A model generated the notes under the pieces. The model had not been told where the DNA came from, ran no database searches, and saw only the letters and a list, made by a program, of their open reading frames with translations. Positions 1 to 8,537 of a stretch of DNA of 64,000 nt are shown piece by piece (position 1 is the first letter of the stretch; every line of letters begins with the position of its first letter). A program made the translations under genes and the position numbers. The stretch is taken from assembly GCA_964563545.1 (NCBI GenBank), contig CAZLXB010000001.1:62001-126000 (forward strand), in the 5' to 3' direction. The DNA is from Casp-actino8 sp964563545. Lineage in GTDB: Bacteria > Actinomycetota > Acidimicrobiia > Acidimicrobiales > Ilumatobacteraceae.

Positions 1-160
1 GTTGCGGATCTCCAGAGAGCACCGCACATGGAACTGCGCTCAGACCTCGGAATCGATCTCGTTCGATCGGCCCTTCGACGACGACCCCCGCCACTCCTGC
101 GTGAGGCGACAACTGGGTCGAATCGAGAGCGATTCGCTCGGTGAAGTCCGATGCGGACAT
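1..160 (-). CDS. Possible N-terminal part of an unknown gene running off the left edge
   Basis: On the minus strand an ATG at 158-160 opens a frame with no stop to base 1 (53 codons), beginning MSASDFTERIALD. Codons look like those of neighbouring genes, with mostly G or C at third positions, and it is divergent from the helicase gene. The visible residues (a VAGVVVEGP stretch) do not identify a family; a vague likeness to the first strand of enoyl-CoA hydratase-like proteins is too weak to use. No convincing ribosome binding site or TANNNT box is seen at this ATG. It could be a chance open frame in high-GC DNA. Confidence 0.4.
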   Translation of the reverse strand, partial: MSASDFTERIALDSTQLSPHAGVAGVVVEGPIERDRFRGLSAVPCAVLSGDPQ

Positions 161-278
161 CCTGACGAGCACGAAGGAAATCTACTGAAGCACCTTGGCT
201 GACTTCTCAATACCGAGCAACACCACAAGCGACGCGCCGAGCCGTAGGCTCTTACCTCGACCGGGCAGGAGAACGCTC

Positions 279-2018
279 ATGGACAATGACATCAGCGTCG
301 ACAGCTCGGGATTCGCCGAACTCGGGCTCCGACACGAACTACTGGCCTCGTTGGCCGGTCTCGGCTACGAGGAACCCACGCCGATCCAGCGCGAATCCAT
401 TCCGCCGCTGATCGAGGGTCGGGATCTTCTCGGCCAGGCCGCCACCGGCACCGGCAAGACGGCGGCTTTCGCGCTGCCGATTCTTCACTCGCTCACCGTC
501 GGTGATCCGCGCCCGGAGGTCGAGGCTCTGGTTCTCGTACCGACACGCGAACTCGCGATGCAGGTCTCGGAGGCGATCTACAAGTACGGACATCACCTCG
601 GCGCTCGTTGCGTTCCTATTTATGGTGGCCAGCACATCGGCCGTCAGATCGACGCACTTCGTCGCGGAACCCACGTTGTGGTGGCCACTCCCGGACGCGC
701 CCTCGATCACATTCGCAAAGGGACTCTCGACCTCACCACCGTGCGGATGGTCGTGCTCGACGAAGCAGACGAGATGCTCGACATGGGATTCGCCGAGGAT
801 CTGGAAGCGATCCTGGAAGCCACTCCGGACACTCGCCAGACGGTGTTGTTCTCGGCCACTCTGCCGCCCCGCATCGAATCGATCGCCAAGAAGCATCAGC
901 GCAATCCGATGCGCATCACGATCGAAAAATCGCGTACCGAAACCGGCGCGACGCCGCTCGTGGAACAGCGCGCCTACATGGTGTCGAGGTATCACAAGGC
1001 TGCGGCTCTCGGTCGCATCCTCGACATCGAGGCGCCCGAAGCTGCCATCGTCTTCTGCCGCACACGCGGTGAAGTCGACCAATTGACCGAAACCCTGAAC
1101 GGTCGCGGTTACCGCGCCGAGGCGCTTCATGGTGGCATGGACCAAGAGCAACGCGATCGAGTGATGGGTCGAGTCCGGTCGGGCACAGCCGATCTCCTGA
1201 TCGCCACCGACGTGGCCGCACGTGGTCTCGATATCGAACACCTCACCCACGTCGTGAACTTCGATGTCCCTTCGGCTCCGGAGTCGTACGTTCACCGCAT
1301 CGGTCGCGTCGGCCGCGCCGGTCGCGAGGGAATCGCCATCACACTGGCCGAACCCCGCGAACAGCGGATGCTCCAGAACATCGAACGCCTCACTCGTCAG
1401 AAGATCGTGTTCGCCAAGGTCCCGTCGGTGGAGGCTCTACGAGCGCGCCAGATGGAACTCACCATCGAGAACCTGCAAGAGGCGATCGCCGCCGGACCGC
1501 ACGACGAATTCGACGAAGTGCTCGAACGTCTGGTGGCCGATCATCCACTCGATGTCGTCGCCAAGGCTGCGATCAAACTCGCCCACGACGCCGAGCAATC
1601 CACCCTCGAAGAAGAAGAGATTCCCGATCTCTCACACAAGACCGAGTCGCGCGGTGATCGCGGTGATCGCGGTGATCGCGGAGGTCGCAACGATCGCTTC
1701 GATCGTGAAGAACGTGGGGGTCGATCGAAGCGCTTCGAACGAGGTGAGCGGGGGGAACGTCGCGAATCCCGCGATCAATCCCTCGCCAAGCTCTACATCT
1801 CGGTCGGCCGGAAGGCCGGCGTCCGCCCCGCCGATCTCGTCGGTGCCATCGCCAATGAGTCCGGTGTTCCTGGACGCGACATCGGTGTACGAATTTCCGA
1901 CTTCCACTCGGTCGTCGAGGTGCCGGCTTCGAAAGCCGAGCACGTGATCTCCGCGATGCGTGGTGCGATGATCCGTGGCAAGAAGGCCATGGTGCGCCGC
2001 TACCGTGAGGATCGCTAG
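279..2018 (+). CDS. DEAD-box ATP-dependent RNA helicase (DeaD/CsdA type)
   Basis: Unwinds structured RNA using ATP, probably in ribosome assembly, mRNA decay or cold adaptation, in the cytoplasm. The 579-residue protein shows Walker A ATGTGKT (55-61), DEAD (161-164), SAT (192-194) and HRIGRVGR (340-347), so both RecA-like domains are complete. A charged Gly/Asp/Arg-rich linker (about 455-500) contains RGD-like repeats, followed by a C-terminal DbpA/CsdA-type RNA-binding domain (about 505-579). The start at 279 is chosen because AGGAGA lies just upstream and homology begins there; an upstream in-frame start at 195 would add 28 unlike residues. Family assignment is firm; whether it is the DeaD or another paralogue is less sure. 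Confidence 0.95.
   Translation: MDNDISVDSSGFAELGLRHELLASLAGLGYEEPTPIQRESIPPLIEGRDLLGQAATGTGKTAAFALPILHSLTVGDPRPEVEALVLVPTRELAMQVSEAIYKYGHHLGARCVPIYGGQHIGRQIDALRRGTHVVVATPGRALDHIRKGTLDLTTVRMVVLDEADEMLDMGFAEDLEAILEATPDTRQTVLFSATLPPRIESIAKKHQRNPMRITIEKSRTETGATPLVEQRAYMVSRYHKAAALGRILDIEAPEAAIVFCRTRGEVDQLTETLNGRGYRAEALHGGMDQEQRDRVMGRVRSGTADLLIATDVAARGLDIEHLTHVVNFDVPSAPESYVHRIGRVGRAGREGIAITLAEPREQRMLQNIERLTRQKIVFAKVPSVEALRARQMELTIENLQEAIAAGPHDEFDEVLERLVADHPLDVVAKAAIKLAHDAEQSTLEEEEIPDLSHKTESRGDRGDRGDRGGRNDRFDREERGGRSKRFERGERGERRESRDQSLAKLYISVGRKAGVRPADLVGAIANESGVPGRDIGVRISDFHSVVEVPASKAEHVISAMRGAMIRGKKAMVRRYREDR
1653..1679 (+). repeat. Three tandem 9-bp GGTGATCGC units
   Basis: Three exact copies of GGTGATCGC lie head to tail inside the helicase linker and encode Gly-Asp-Arg three times. 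The unit is a multiple of three, so copy-number change would lengthen or shorten the disordered linker without a frameshift. Confidence 0.85.
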
Positions 2019-2038
2019 ATCCCTAACGGAGGTCCTCG

Positions 2039-2434
2039 GTGAACTCATCCGAACTCGCTGCCGAGCGCTACGTGCTGCTCACCACGTTCCGCAAGAACGG
2101 TGAGGCCGTGGGAACGGCTGTCTGGATCGCGGCTCTCGCCGATGGTTCGCTCGGTTTCACGACGGGTGGCGACTCCGGCAAGGTCAAGCGGATTCGAAAC
2201 AATCCGCGCGTTCTCATCCAGCCCTGCGACGTGCGTGGCCGAATCACCTCCGGATCGACAGGCATCGAGGCCACCGCCCGGACGGTCGAGGGTGCCGCAT
2301 GCGCGCCCGTCACCAAGGCCATCCGCAAGAAATACGGCTATCAATACGTGTTGGTCGACCTCTCGGGTCGGGTCTCGGCACTCTTTCGCCGGCGGCGGGT
2401 GGCCGATGCCGGTGTGATCATCACGATCTCCTGA
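2039..2434 (+). CDS. PPOX-class, probably F420-dependent, oxidoreductase
   Basis: A 131-residue split-barrel flavin/deazaflavin-binding protein of the pyridoxamine-oxidase-like (PPOX) superfamily, the short actinobacterial type often annotated as F420-dependent. Visible marks are the N-terminal LTTFRKNG strand, the GTAVWIA strand, the KVKRIRNNPRV helix that contacts the cofactor phosphate, and a basic C-terminal region. Start is GTG at 2039 with GGAGG at 2028-2032. It lies 20 bp after the helicase and may share its transcript. Cofactor preference (F420, FMN or haem) cannot be settled from sequence alone. Confidence 0.82.
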   Translation: MNSSELAAERYVLLTTFRKNGEAVGTAVWIAALADGSLGFTTGGDSGKVKRIRNNPRVLIQPCDVRGRITSGSTGIEATARTVEGAACAPVTKAIRKKYGYQYVLVDLSGRVSALFRRRRVADAGVIITIS

Positions 2435-2484
2435 TCGGGCGCACCCGAACTCCCGCAAACAACACTTCCTGGCTCGCTCGAGAT

Positions 2485-2520
2485 GGCCTGAAAACCCCGA
2501 GAAATCCAGTGTTTCAGGCC
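2485..2520. repeat. Inverted repeat upstream of the BMP lipoprotein gene
   Basis: GGCCTGAAA at 2485-2493 is the exact reverse complement of TTTCAGGCC at 2512-2520, with an 18-nt spacer. It sits in the 180-bp gap between the PPOX gene and the BMP lipoprotein gene. It could be a weak terminator for the first gene or an operator for the second; there is no T tract, which slightly favours regulation. Confidence 0.5.
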
Positions 2521-2614
2521 TATGTACATTTCGTCTCACGTTCCGAGACGACTCGCCACGAATAGTAAGGTCGGGTCGACGGCCCACCCCGGGGTCGTCC
2601 TGAGGGAGGAATAC

Positions 2615-3823
2615 ATGAAAAGGACGAACAAAAAGTTCGCCCCGGTGTTGTTGACCGCCGCCTTTGCCATCGGCCTCGTGGCCTGTGGCGGTGACGACGG
2701 TGACTCGGCATCGGGTAGCGAGGCGCCGAGCACGGAGGCCCCCACGTCGGAGGCACCGAGCACCGAGGCGCCGAGTGAAGGCCCGGTCGTCGTCGACTGT
2801 GCACCCGAAGAAGGGCCCCTGAAGGCGGCTTGGGTGTACGTCGGACCCACCAATGACGGTGGTTGGACGCAGGCCCACGATGAGGGTCGTCAGGCAGTGC
2901 AGGAGCACTTCGGCGATGCCGTCGAGACCACCTACAAGGAGAACGTGCCGGAAGGTCCCGAAGTCGCTCAGGCTCTCGAGGACCTCATTGCTGACGGCAA
3001 CACCGTGATCTTCGGAACGTCGTTCGGATTCCAGGACGCGTTCGTCGAAGTTGCCGCTGCGCACCCCGACGTGTGCTTCGAATTCGCCACCGGTTACATG
3101 ACCTCGGACAACATGGCGCAGTTCTACGGCGCCGCCGAGGACACCGACTACTTGGCCGGCATGGCCGCTGGTGCCGCTTCGCCGACCGGCAAGCTCGGCT
3201 ACCTCGCGTCGTTCCCGATCCCCGAAGTGGTGCGCGGTGCGAACGCCTGGACCATGGGTGCTCGTTCGATGAACCCCGAAGCGACCGTCAAGGTCGTGTG
3301 GTTGAACACTTGGTTCGACCCGGCCAAGGAGAAGCAGGCCGCTGAGGCTCTCATCGCCGAGGGCGTGGACGTGCTCGGTCAGAAGGGCGTCGACTCGCCC
3401 GCTACCGGTGACGCCGCATTGGCCGCCACCGGTGTGCTGTGGACCGGCTACAACACCGACCAGAGCGCCAACTACCCGAGCGTTTGGTTGACCGCCACTG
3501 CGTATCACTGGGAGGTCTACGAGATCCCGCGTATTCAGCAGGTTCTCGATGGCACCTGGACCTCGGGCAATTACTACGGCAGCCTCGCCGATGGTTTCGT
3601 CACGCTGGCTCCGTATGGTGCCAGCGTCTCGGAGGAGACCCGCGCTGCGATTGATGCTCGTCTCGAGGAACTGAAGGCCGCTCCCGGTTCGCAGTTCACC
3701 GGTCCGATCAAGGACAACAAGGGCAACGAGGTGCTCGCCGAAGGTGTGACTCACACCTTCGATGAACTGATGTCGATGGCGTATCTCGTCGAAGGCATCG
3801 ACGGAGAAATTCCGGCCAGCTGA
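2615..3823 (+). CDS. BMP family ABC transporter substrate-binding lipoprotein
   Basis: Extracytoplasmic binding protein of a Bmp/Med-type importer, a family known to bind nucleosides or related purines. The start at 2615 follows GGGAGGA and yields a lipoprotein signal: basic MKRTNKK, a hydrophobic stretch, and lipobox L-V-A-C with Cys24. A low-complexity Ser/Glu/Ala/Pro/Thr tether follows (about 33-55). The mature fold starts near KAAWVYVGPTNDGGW, a typical BMP signature, and the body is full length (402 residues in all). A strong terminator follows directly, so the binding protein is probably made in excess of the membrane parts encoded downstream. The ligand is inferred from the family only. 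Confidence 0.93.
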   Translation: MKRTNKKFAPVLLTAAFAIGLVACGGDDGDSASGSEAPSTEAPTSEAPSTEAPSEGPVVVDCAPEEGPLKAAWVYVGPTNDGGWTQAHDEGRQAVQEHFGDAVETTYKENVPEGPEVAQALEDLIADGNTVIFGTSFGFQDAFVEVAAAHPDVCFEFATGYMTSDNMAQFYGAAEDTDYLAGMAAGAASPTGKLGYLASFPIPEVVRGANAWTMGARSMNPEATVKVVWLNTWFDPAKEKQAAEALIAEGVDVLGQKGVDSPATGDAALAATGVLWTGYNTDQSANYPSVWLTATAYHWEVYEIPRIQQVLDGTWTSGNYYGSLADGFVTLAPYGASVSEETRAAIDARLEELKAAPGSQFTGPIKDNKGNEVLAEGVTHTFDELMSMAYLVEGIDGEIPAS

Positions 3824-3844
3824 CCTCGATCAGCGAAGCGTTCG

Positions 3845-3877
3845 AAGGGGGCGGTCCCACCGGGACCGCCCCCTTTT
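3845..3877 (+). terminator. Rho-independent terminator after the BMP lipoprotein gene
   Basis: GGGGGCGGTCCC (3847-3858) pairs perfectly with its complement at 3862-3873 around a 3-nt loop, flanked by AA and followed by TTTT. It separates the lipoprotein gene from the ATPase and permease genes of the same transporter. Confidence 0.9.
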
Positions 3878-3951
3878 CGCGTCCCGACCATCACTTTCCG
3901 ACCCCCGCCCTGATTCATCTAGGGTCAGGGGTGATCCGGGGAGGGGAAACG

Positions 3952-5481
3952 GTGTCGCAATCTGCCGTGCGTATGACGGGAATCGTGAAGAGATTCCCCG
4001 GTGTGGTCGCCAATGACGGAGTGGATCTGGAGATCCGAGCCGGCGAGGTTCACGCTCTGCTCGGCGAGAACGGCGCCGGGAAATCCACGCTCTCGAACAT
4101 CTTGACCGGGCTTTACCGGCCCGATGAGGGAACCGTCGAAGTGAACGGAGAGCAACGAGCGTTCTCGTCGCCGCGTGACGCCCTCGAAGCCGGTATCGGC
4201 ATGGTGCACCAGCACTTCCGGCTGGTCGCCACGTTCACGGTGGCCGAGAACGTCGTCCTCGGTGAATCCGGCGGATCGCTCTTCATGAACCAGGACGAAG
4301 TCGCCGCCCGGGTACGTGAGCTCTCCGACCGCTACGGGCTGGCCGTCGATCCCTCGGCACGCATCTGGCAATTGAGCGTCGGAGAACAACAGCGCGTCGA
4401 GATCCTGAAGGTGTTGTACCGCGGGGCCAAGGTTCTGATTCTCGACGAACCCACTGCCGTGCTCACACCCATCGAAGCCCGATCGTTGTTCGCCACCTTG
4501 CGCGCCATGGCCGACGAAGGTCGCTCGGTGATCTTCATCTCGCACAAGCTTGGCGAAGTGATGGCCGTGAGTGACCGCGTCACCGTGCTCCGAGGCGGAC
4601 GCACGGTCGGCACCGTGAACACTGCCGAGACCTCGACTCGCGGATTGGCCAGCATGATGGTCGGTCGATCGGTGGAGTTCGAGCGCGTCGTCCGGGACAA
4701 CCCAGCCGATACTTCGGTGACGGTGCTGCGGCTCGACGACGTCTCGGCCAACGACGACCGTGGTCGCGGCGCACTTCACGAGATTTCGCTGACCGTCGGC
4801 AAGGGTGAAATCGTCGGTGTGGCCGGTGTGGCCGGCAACGGACAACGCGAACTCGCCGAAGTGATATCGGGGATGCGGACCACGACGACCGGGCGAATCA
4901 CCGTGAGCGACGAAGTCGTCAAATCCGGAAAGGCTCGTTCGGCGATCGCGCGTGGAATCGCGCACGTTCCCGAGGATCGCTTGCACACCGGACTCGCTGC
5001 GAGCCACTCCGTCGAGGACAACCTGGCCCTCAAGAACTACCGCACGTCGACGATCTCGAAATTCCGCTTGCTGAAGCGACGCGCCATCCGCGAGCAGGCG
5101 ACAACATTGGTCGAGCGCTACGACGTGAAGACACCCAACACCACGACGCCGGTACGACTGTTGTCGGGTGGCAACGTGCAGAAGGTTCTGCTCGCCCGAG
5201 AGTTCTCGGCGCTGCCCAAGGTCTTGGTTGCCGCCAGCCCCACGCGCGGTCTCGACGTGGGAGCCATCGAGGCGGTTCGCGAACGACTCGTTGCCGCCGC
5301 CAACGAAGGCGTCGGCGTGCTGCTCATCAGTGAGGATCTCGACGAGATCATGTCGCTGGCCGACCGCATTCTGGTGATGTACGAGGGTCGAATCCTCGAC
5401 GACGTTCCCGCCGAGGGAGCCGACCGCGAACGCATCGGTCTCACGATGGGCGGCAGCAACATGCAGGAGGTTGCCAAGTGA
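3952..5481 (+). CDS. ABC transporter ATP-binding protein, double domain (BMP/nucleoside type)
   Basis: Energises the BMP-family importer on the inner membrane face. Two fused ATPase domains are present in 509 residues. The first is canonical: Walker A GENGAGKST (38-46), signature LSVGEQQR, Walker B LILDEP. The second has the altered P-loop GVAGVAGNGQ and signature LSGGNVQK, with the Walker B region VLVAASPTRGLD, the usual asymmetric arrangement in YufO/RbsA-type proteins where one site is degenerate. GTG at 3952 is chosen over the GTG at 3931 because GGGGAGGGG lies between them at ideal spacing. The stop overlaps the next start by 4 bp. Confidence 0.94.
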   Translation: MSQSAVRMTGIVKRFPGVVANDGVDLEIRAGEVHALLGENGAGKSTLSNILTGLYRPDEGTVEVNGEQRAFSSPRDALEAGIGMVHQHFRLVATFTVAENVVLGESGGSLFMNQDEVAARVRELSDRYGLAVDPSARIWQLSVGEQQRVEILKVLYRGAKVLILDEPTAVLTPIEARSLFATLRAMADEGRSVIFISHKLGEVMAVSDRVTVLRGGRTVGTVNTAETSTRGLASMMVGRSVEFERVVRDNPADTSVTVLRLDDVSANDDRGRGALHEISLTVGKGEIVGVAGVAGNGQRELAEVISGMRTTTTGRITVSDEVVKSGKARSAIARGIAHVPEDRLHTGLAASHSVEDNLALKNYRTSTISKFRLLKRRAIREQATTLVERYDVKTPNTTTPVRLLSGGNVQKVLLAREFSALPKVLVAASPTRGLDVGAIEAVRERLVAAANEGVGVLLISEDLDEIMSLADRILVMYEGRILDDVPAEGADRERIGLTMGGSNMQEVAK

Positions 5482-6581
5482 GATCTCCGATTCGACTCGA
5501 GCGCCGGCTCGAACAACCCAAGTGGCTCAACTGGGCGGTGCCGCTGATCTCCCTCGTCGCCGCCTTGGTGCTCGGTGCCATCGTCCTGTGGCTGACCGGC
5601 AAGAACCCGATCGACGTGTACCAGCGCATCTTCGAGCGCGGCTTCGCCGGTAAGAAGGCATTCTCCGGTGCTCTGGAGATGGCCACGCCCTTGGCGTTCA
5701 CGGGCCTTTGCGCGGCGGTCGCTTTCCGCATGGGACTCATCAACATCGGCGGTGAGGGCCAGTTCTACGTGGGTGCGATCGGAGCGGCCTGGGTCGGGAT
5801 CGCCGTCGGCAATGTTCCCACCGGTATCGCCATCGCGCTGATGTGCCTCGCCGGGATGGTGTTCGGTTCGATCTACGCGGCCATCGTCGGAATCCTGCGG
5901 GCCAAGTTCAACACGAACGAAATCATCACTTCGTTGATGATGAATTATCTCGCCGGCATCCTGCTCAACTACCTGATCTTCAATTCCACCTCGTACTGGC
6001 GCAACCCGGACTCCCCCCAGTTCCCCAAGAGCAAGGACATCGCTCCGCGCGCCGATTGGAGCACTTACAAGATTTTCGGGGTCGAGATGCCGATCGCGTT
6101 CCTCATCGCGATCCTCGCCGGTGCCGCTCTTTGGTTCCTGTACAAACGCACCCGCTTCGGATTCGAGGTGAGTGTCATCGCCGACTCCCCCAAGGCGGCG
6201 CGATACGCCGGTATCCGAACCTCATCGACGATCGTGATCGTTCTGGCCTTGTCCGGTGCACTGGCCGGACTCGGTGGGGCCGCCGACGTCGGTAACTTCC
6301 GCGGTCTGCTCGATGCCAAGGGGCTGCAGATGGCTGGTTACGGATACACCGGCATCGTCGTGGCGGCGCTGGCCCGACGCAACCCCATCACGACGCTGTT
6401 TGTGGCCATCTTCATCGGTGGACTCACCAAGGCCGGCTACTCGTTGCAAGGCCCGGACTTCCCGAGCGGATTGGTGGGAACCTTGCAGGGTCTCATCCTG
6501 TTCACCGCCGTCGCCGGTGAAATTCTCATCAAGTACCGCTTACGAGCGAACGTCCGTCGAGCAGTGGCGGTGGCGGCATGA
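5478..6581 (+). CDS. ABC transporter permease (BMP/nucleoside importer, first subunit)
   Basis: Integral membrane permease of the branched-chain/ribose-type superfamily, like BmpC/YufP. The 367-residue protein has a basic N-terminus, about nine hydrophobic segments, and a conserved segment with GLINIGGEGQFYVGA near residue 90 and NTNEIITSLMMNY near 145, both family hallmarks. The GTG start overlaps the ATPase stop (GTGA) and is preceded by AGGAGG at 5465-5470, indicating translational coupling. It pairs with the second permease that follows. Confidence 0.94.
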   Translation: MRSPIRLERRLEQPKWLNWAVPLISLVAALVLGAIVLWLTGKNPIDVYQRIFERGFAGKKAFSGALEMATPLAFTGLCAAVAFRMGLINIGGEGQFYVGAIGAAWVGIAVGNVPTGIAIALMCLAGMVFGSIYAAIVGILRAKFNTNEIITSLMMNYLAGILLNYLIFNSTSYWRNPDSPQFPKSKDIAPRADWSTYKIFGVEMPIAFLIAILAGAALWFLYKRTRFGFEVSVIADSPKAARYAGIRTSSTIVIVLALSGALAGLGGAADVGNFRGLLDAKGLQMAGYGYTGIVVAALARRNPITTLFVAIFIGGLTKAGYSLQGPDFPSGLVGTLQGLILFTAVAGEILIKYRLRANVRRAVAVAA

Positions 6582-7537
6582 ATTCGAACATCTTCGTGAT
6601 CATCATTTCATCGGCAATCTTCTACGGAACTCCGCTCTTCTACGCCGCACTGGGCGGAATCCTCACCGAGCGCAGCGGCGTACTCAACCTCGGCGTGGAA
6701 GGAACCATGCTGATCGGTGGGGTCTCCGGGGCATGGGCCTGTCTGCACATCGGTGGTAGCGCGTGGTTCACGGTGACGATGTCGATTCTGGTGGGTGCGC
6801 TCGCCGGTGGACTGGTTTCCACTCTGCTCGCCTTCCTCTGCATCACGTTGAAGACCAACCAGACCGTCGCCGGACTCGCCATCACCATCTTCGCCGGAAC
6901 CGTCGGCCTCAGCAGTTACTTCGCCAACATCTGGAAAGTGGCCAAGACTCCCGTTCCGCGCCCGATCCGCACGATGGACGTGTTCGGACTGGCCGACACT
7001 CCGGTGCTCGGACCGATCCTGTTCCGTCAGACGTCGCTCACCTACGTGTCGTGGCTGTTGGCGATCGTCACCACGGTGTACCTCTTCCGCACGCGTCTCG
7101 GCCTTCAGTTGCGCGCGGTCGGCGAGTCTCCCCAGACCGCAGACGCCATGGGCATCAGCGTCGTCCGCTACCGGTACATCCACACCATCCTCGGCGGCGC
7201 GTTGGCCGGCATCGGTGGCGTCTTCTACAGCCTGGCCATCGTTCCCACGTGGGTCGACGGCATGACCAAGGGCGCCGGTTGGATCGCCATTGCCCTCGTG
7301 ATCTTCGGCTTCTGGCGACCGAGCCTCACGTTGCTCGGTGCTTACTTGTTCGGAGCCCTGCAATCTCTGAGTAGCACGCTCAAGGCACGCGGAGTGGACA
7401 TCAGCGGCGACATCCTCGACGCCCTACCGTTCATCATGACCATCGTGGTCCTGGTGCTCGTGTCGAGCCGCTTCGCACACCGTCGCCTCGGGGCACCGGC
7501 CGCTCTCGGCGTGCCGTACGAGCGCGAAGAGCGATGA
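6578..7537 (+). CDS. ABC transporter permease (BMP/nucleoside importer, second subunit)
   Basis: Second transmembrane subunit (319 residues, about eight to nine hydrophobic segments), like BmpD/YufQ. The family motif LTERSGVLNLGVEGTML sits near residues 29-45, and the loop VGESPQTADAMGI near 185 matches the permease-ATPase coupling region. ATG overlaps the previous stop (ATGA). Its own stop overlaps the Rieske oxygenase start, so transport and oxidation genes appear to be one transcript. Confidence 0.94.
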   Translation: MNSNIFVIIISSAIFYGTPLFYAALGGILTERSGVLNLGVEGTMLIGGVSGAWACLHIGGSAWFTVTMSILVGALAGGLVSTLLAFLCITLKTNQTVAGLAITIFAGTVGLSSYFANIWKVAKTPVPRPIRTMDVFGLADTPVLGPILFRQTSLTYVSWLLAIVTTVYLFRTRLGLQLRAVGESPQTADAMGISVVRYRYIHTILGGALAGIGGVFYSLAIVPTWVDGMTKGAGWIAIALVIFGFWRPSLTLLGAYLFGALQSLSSTLKARGVDISGDILDALPFIMTIVVLVLVSSRFAHRRLGAPAALGVPYEREER

Positions 7538-8532
7538 CCTCGATCACCAATCTCAGTCCCGAACTTCGCAAGACCTGGCATCCGATCGGTCGTATCGAAT
7601 CCTTCGGCACCGAGCCCACTCGATTCGAGTTGGTGGGTGAACCTTTCGTGGCCGTTCGGCTCGGCGGCGAAGTGAAGGTGTTCCGCGACGTGTGCCCGCA
7701 CCGATACGCGCGGCTCTCCGACGGACGTGTGGTGAACGACAACATCCAGTGCCCGTATCACGGTTGGGAGTTCGCCGCCGATGGGCGTTGCGCCCACGTC
7801 CCTGCGCTCGGCGACGACGCGACCCTCCCCCCAGCCCGTCTCACCGCTCCACACGTGAAGTTCGCGTACGACTTGGTGTGGGTGGCCCCGGAGGATCCAA
7901 TCGTCGACATCCTCGCCATCCCCGAATGGAACGACCCGGCGCTCGACAAGGTGTGGATTCCACCTGTCGATGTGAACGCCGGCGCGGCCCAGATCGTCGA
8001 CAACTTCCTCGACTTCAGCCACTTCCCCTATGTGCACGCCGGAACATTCGGCTCCGACAAGGACCGACTGGTGCACGAGTATTCGACCGTTCGTACCGAC
8101 GACGGCTGGGGGTTCGTGGTCGAGTACCCGCACGTCATCGAGAACCACGAGGATCCGGCAGTAACAACCGGTGAACATCCTCTCGTCCAGCCTCGGCACA
8201 TGCGCTACGACTTCCGGGCACCGTTCACCGCGAACCTTCGTCTCGAATTGCCGCTCACCGGCATGGTGAATGCGATCGTCCTGTGGTGCCAGCCCATGAC
8301 TCTCGCAACGACTCGTGTCCACATCGTGATGGTTCGCAACGATTGCCACACTCCCGAGGAACGTCAGGCCGCCGTGGAGTACGAGCTCAAGATCTTCGAC
8401 GAGGACAAGAAAGTCATCGAATTCCTAGCTGACAAGTCGGTCCCACTCGACCGAGGTCAGGTTCACGTCCGTTCCGACCGGCACACCGTGGAGTTCCGCC
8501 GCATCCTGCAGCGCCTGATCGCCGGCGACTGA
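7534..8532 (+). CDS. Rieske [2Fe-2S] non-haem iron oxygenase, catalytic subunit
   Basis: Probable mono- or dioxygenase or N/O-demethylase needing an external reductase. The Rieske cluster ligands are C54-P-H56 and C73-P-Y-H76. The mononuclear iron motif is N157-x2-D160-x2-H163-x4-H168. At 332 residues it is compact, like the single-subunit demethylase/oxygenase group. Its ATG overlaps the stop of the second permease (ATGA), so its substrate is plausibly what the BMP importer brings in. Purine N-demethylases are Rieske proteins and BMP importers carry nucleosides, so a purine-like substrate is possible, but that is inference. No reductase gene is adjacent. Confidence 0.9.
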   Translation: MTSITNLSPELRKTWHPIGRIESFGTEPTRFELVGEPFVAVRLGGEVKVFRDVCPHRYARLSDGRVVNDNIQCPYHGWEFAADGRCAHVPALGDDATLPPARLTAPHVKFAYDLVWVAPEDPIVDILAIPEWNDPALDKVWIPPVDVNAGAAQIVDNFLDFSHFPYVHAGTFGSDKDRLVHEYSTVRTDDGWGFVVEYPHVIENHEDPAVTTGEHPLVQPRHMRYDFRAPFTANLRLELPLTGMVNAIVLWCQPMTLATTRVHIVMVRNDCHTPEERQAAVEYELKIFDEDKKVIEFLADKSVPLDRGQVHVRSDRHTVEFRRILQRLIAGD

Positions 8533-8537
8533 GCCGC

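Noticed and set aside
2045..3754. A 569-codon minus-strand frame opposite the PPOX and BMP genes
   Set aside because: Spans two real plus-strand genes and the non-coding gap and terminator side; no family resemblance.
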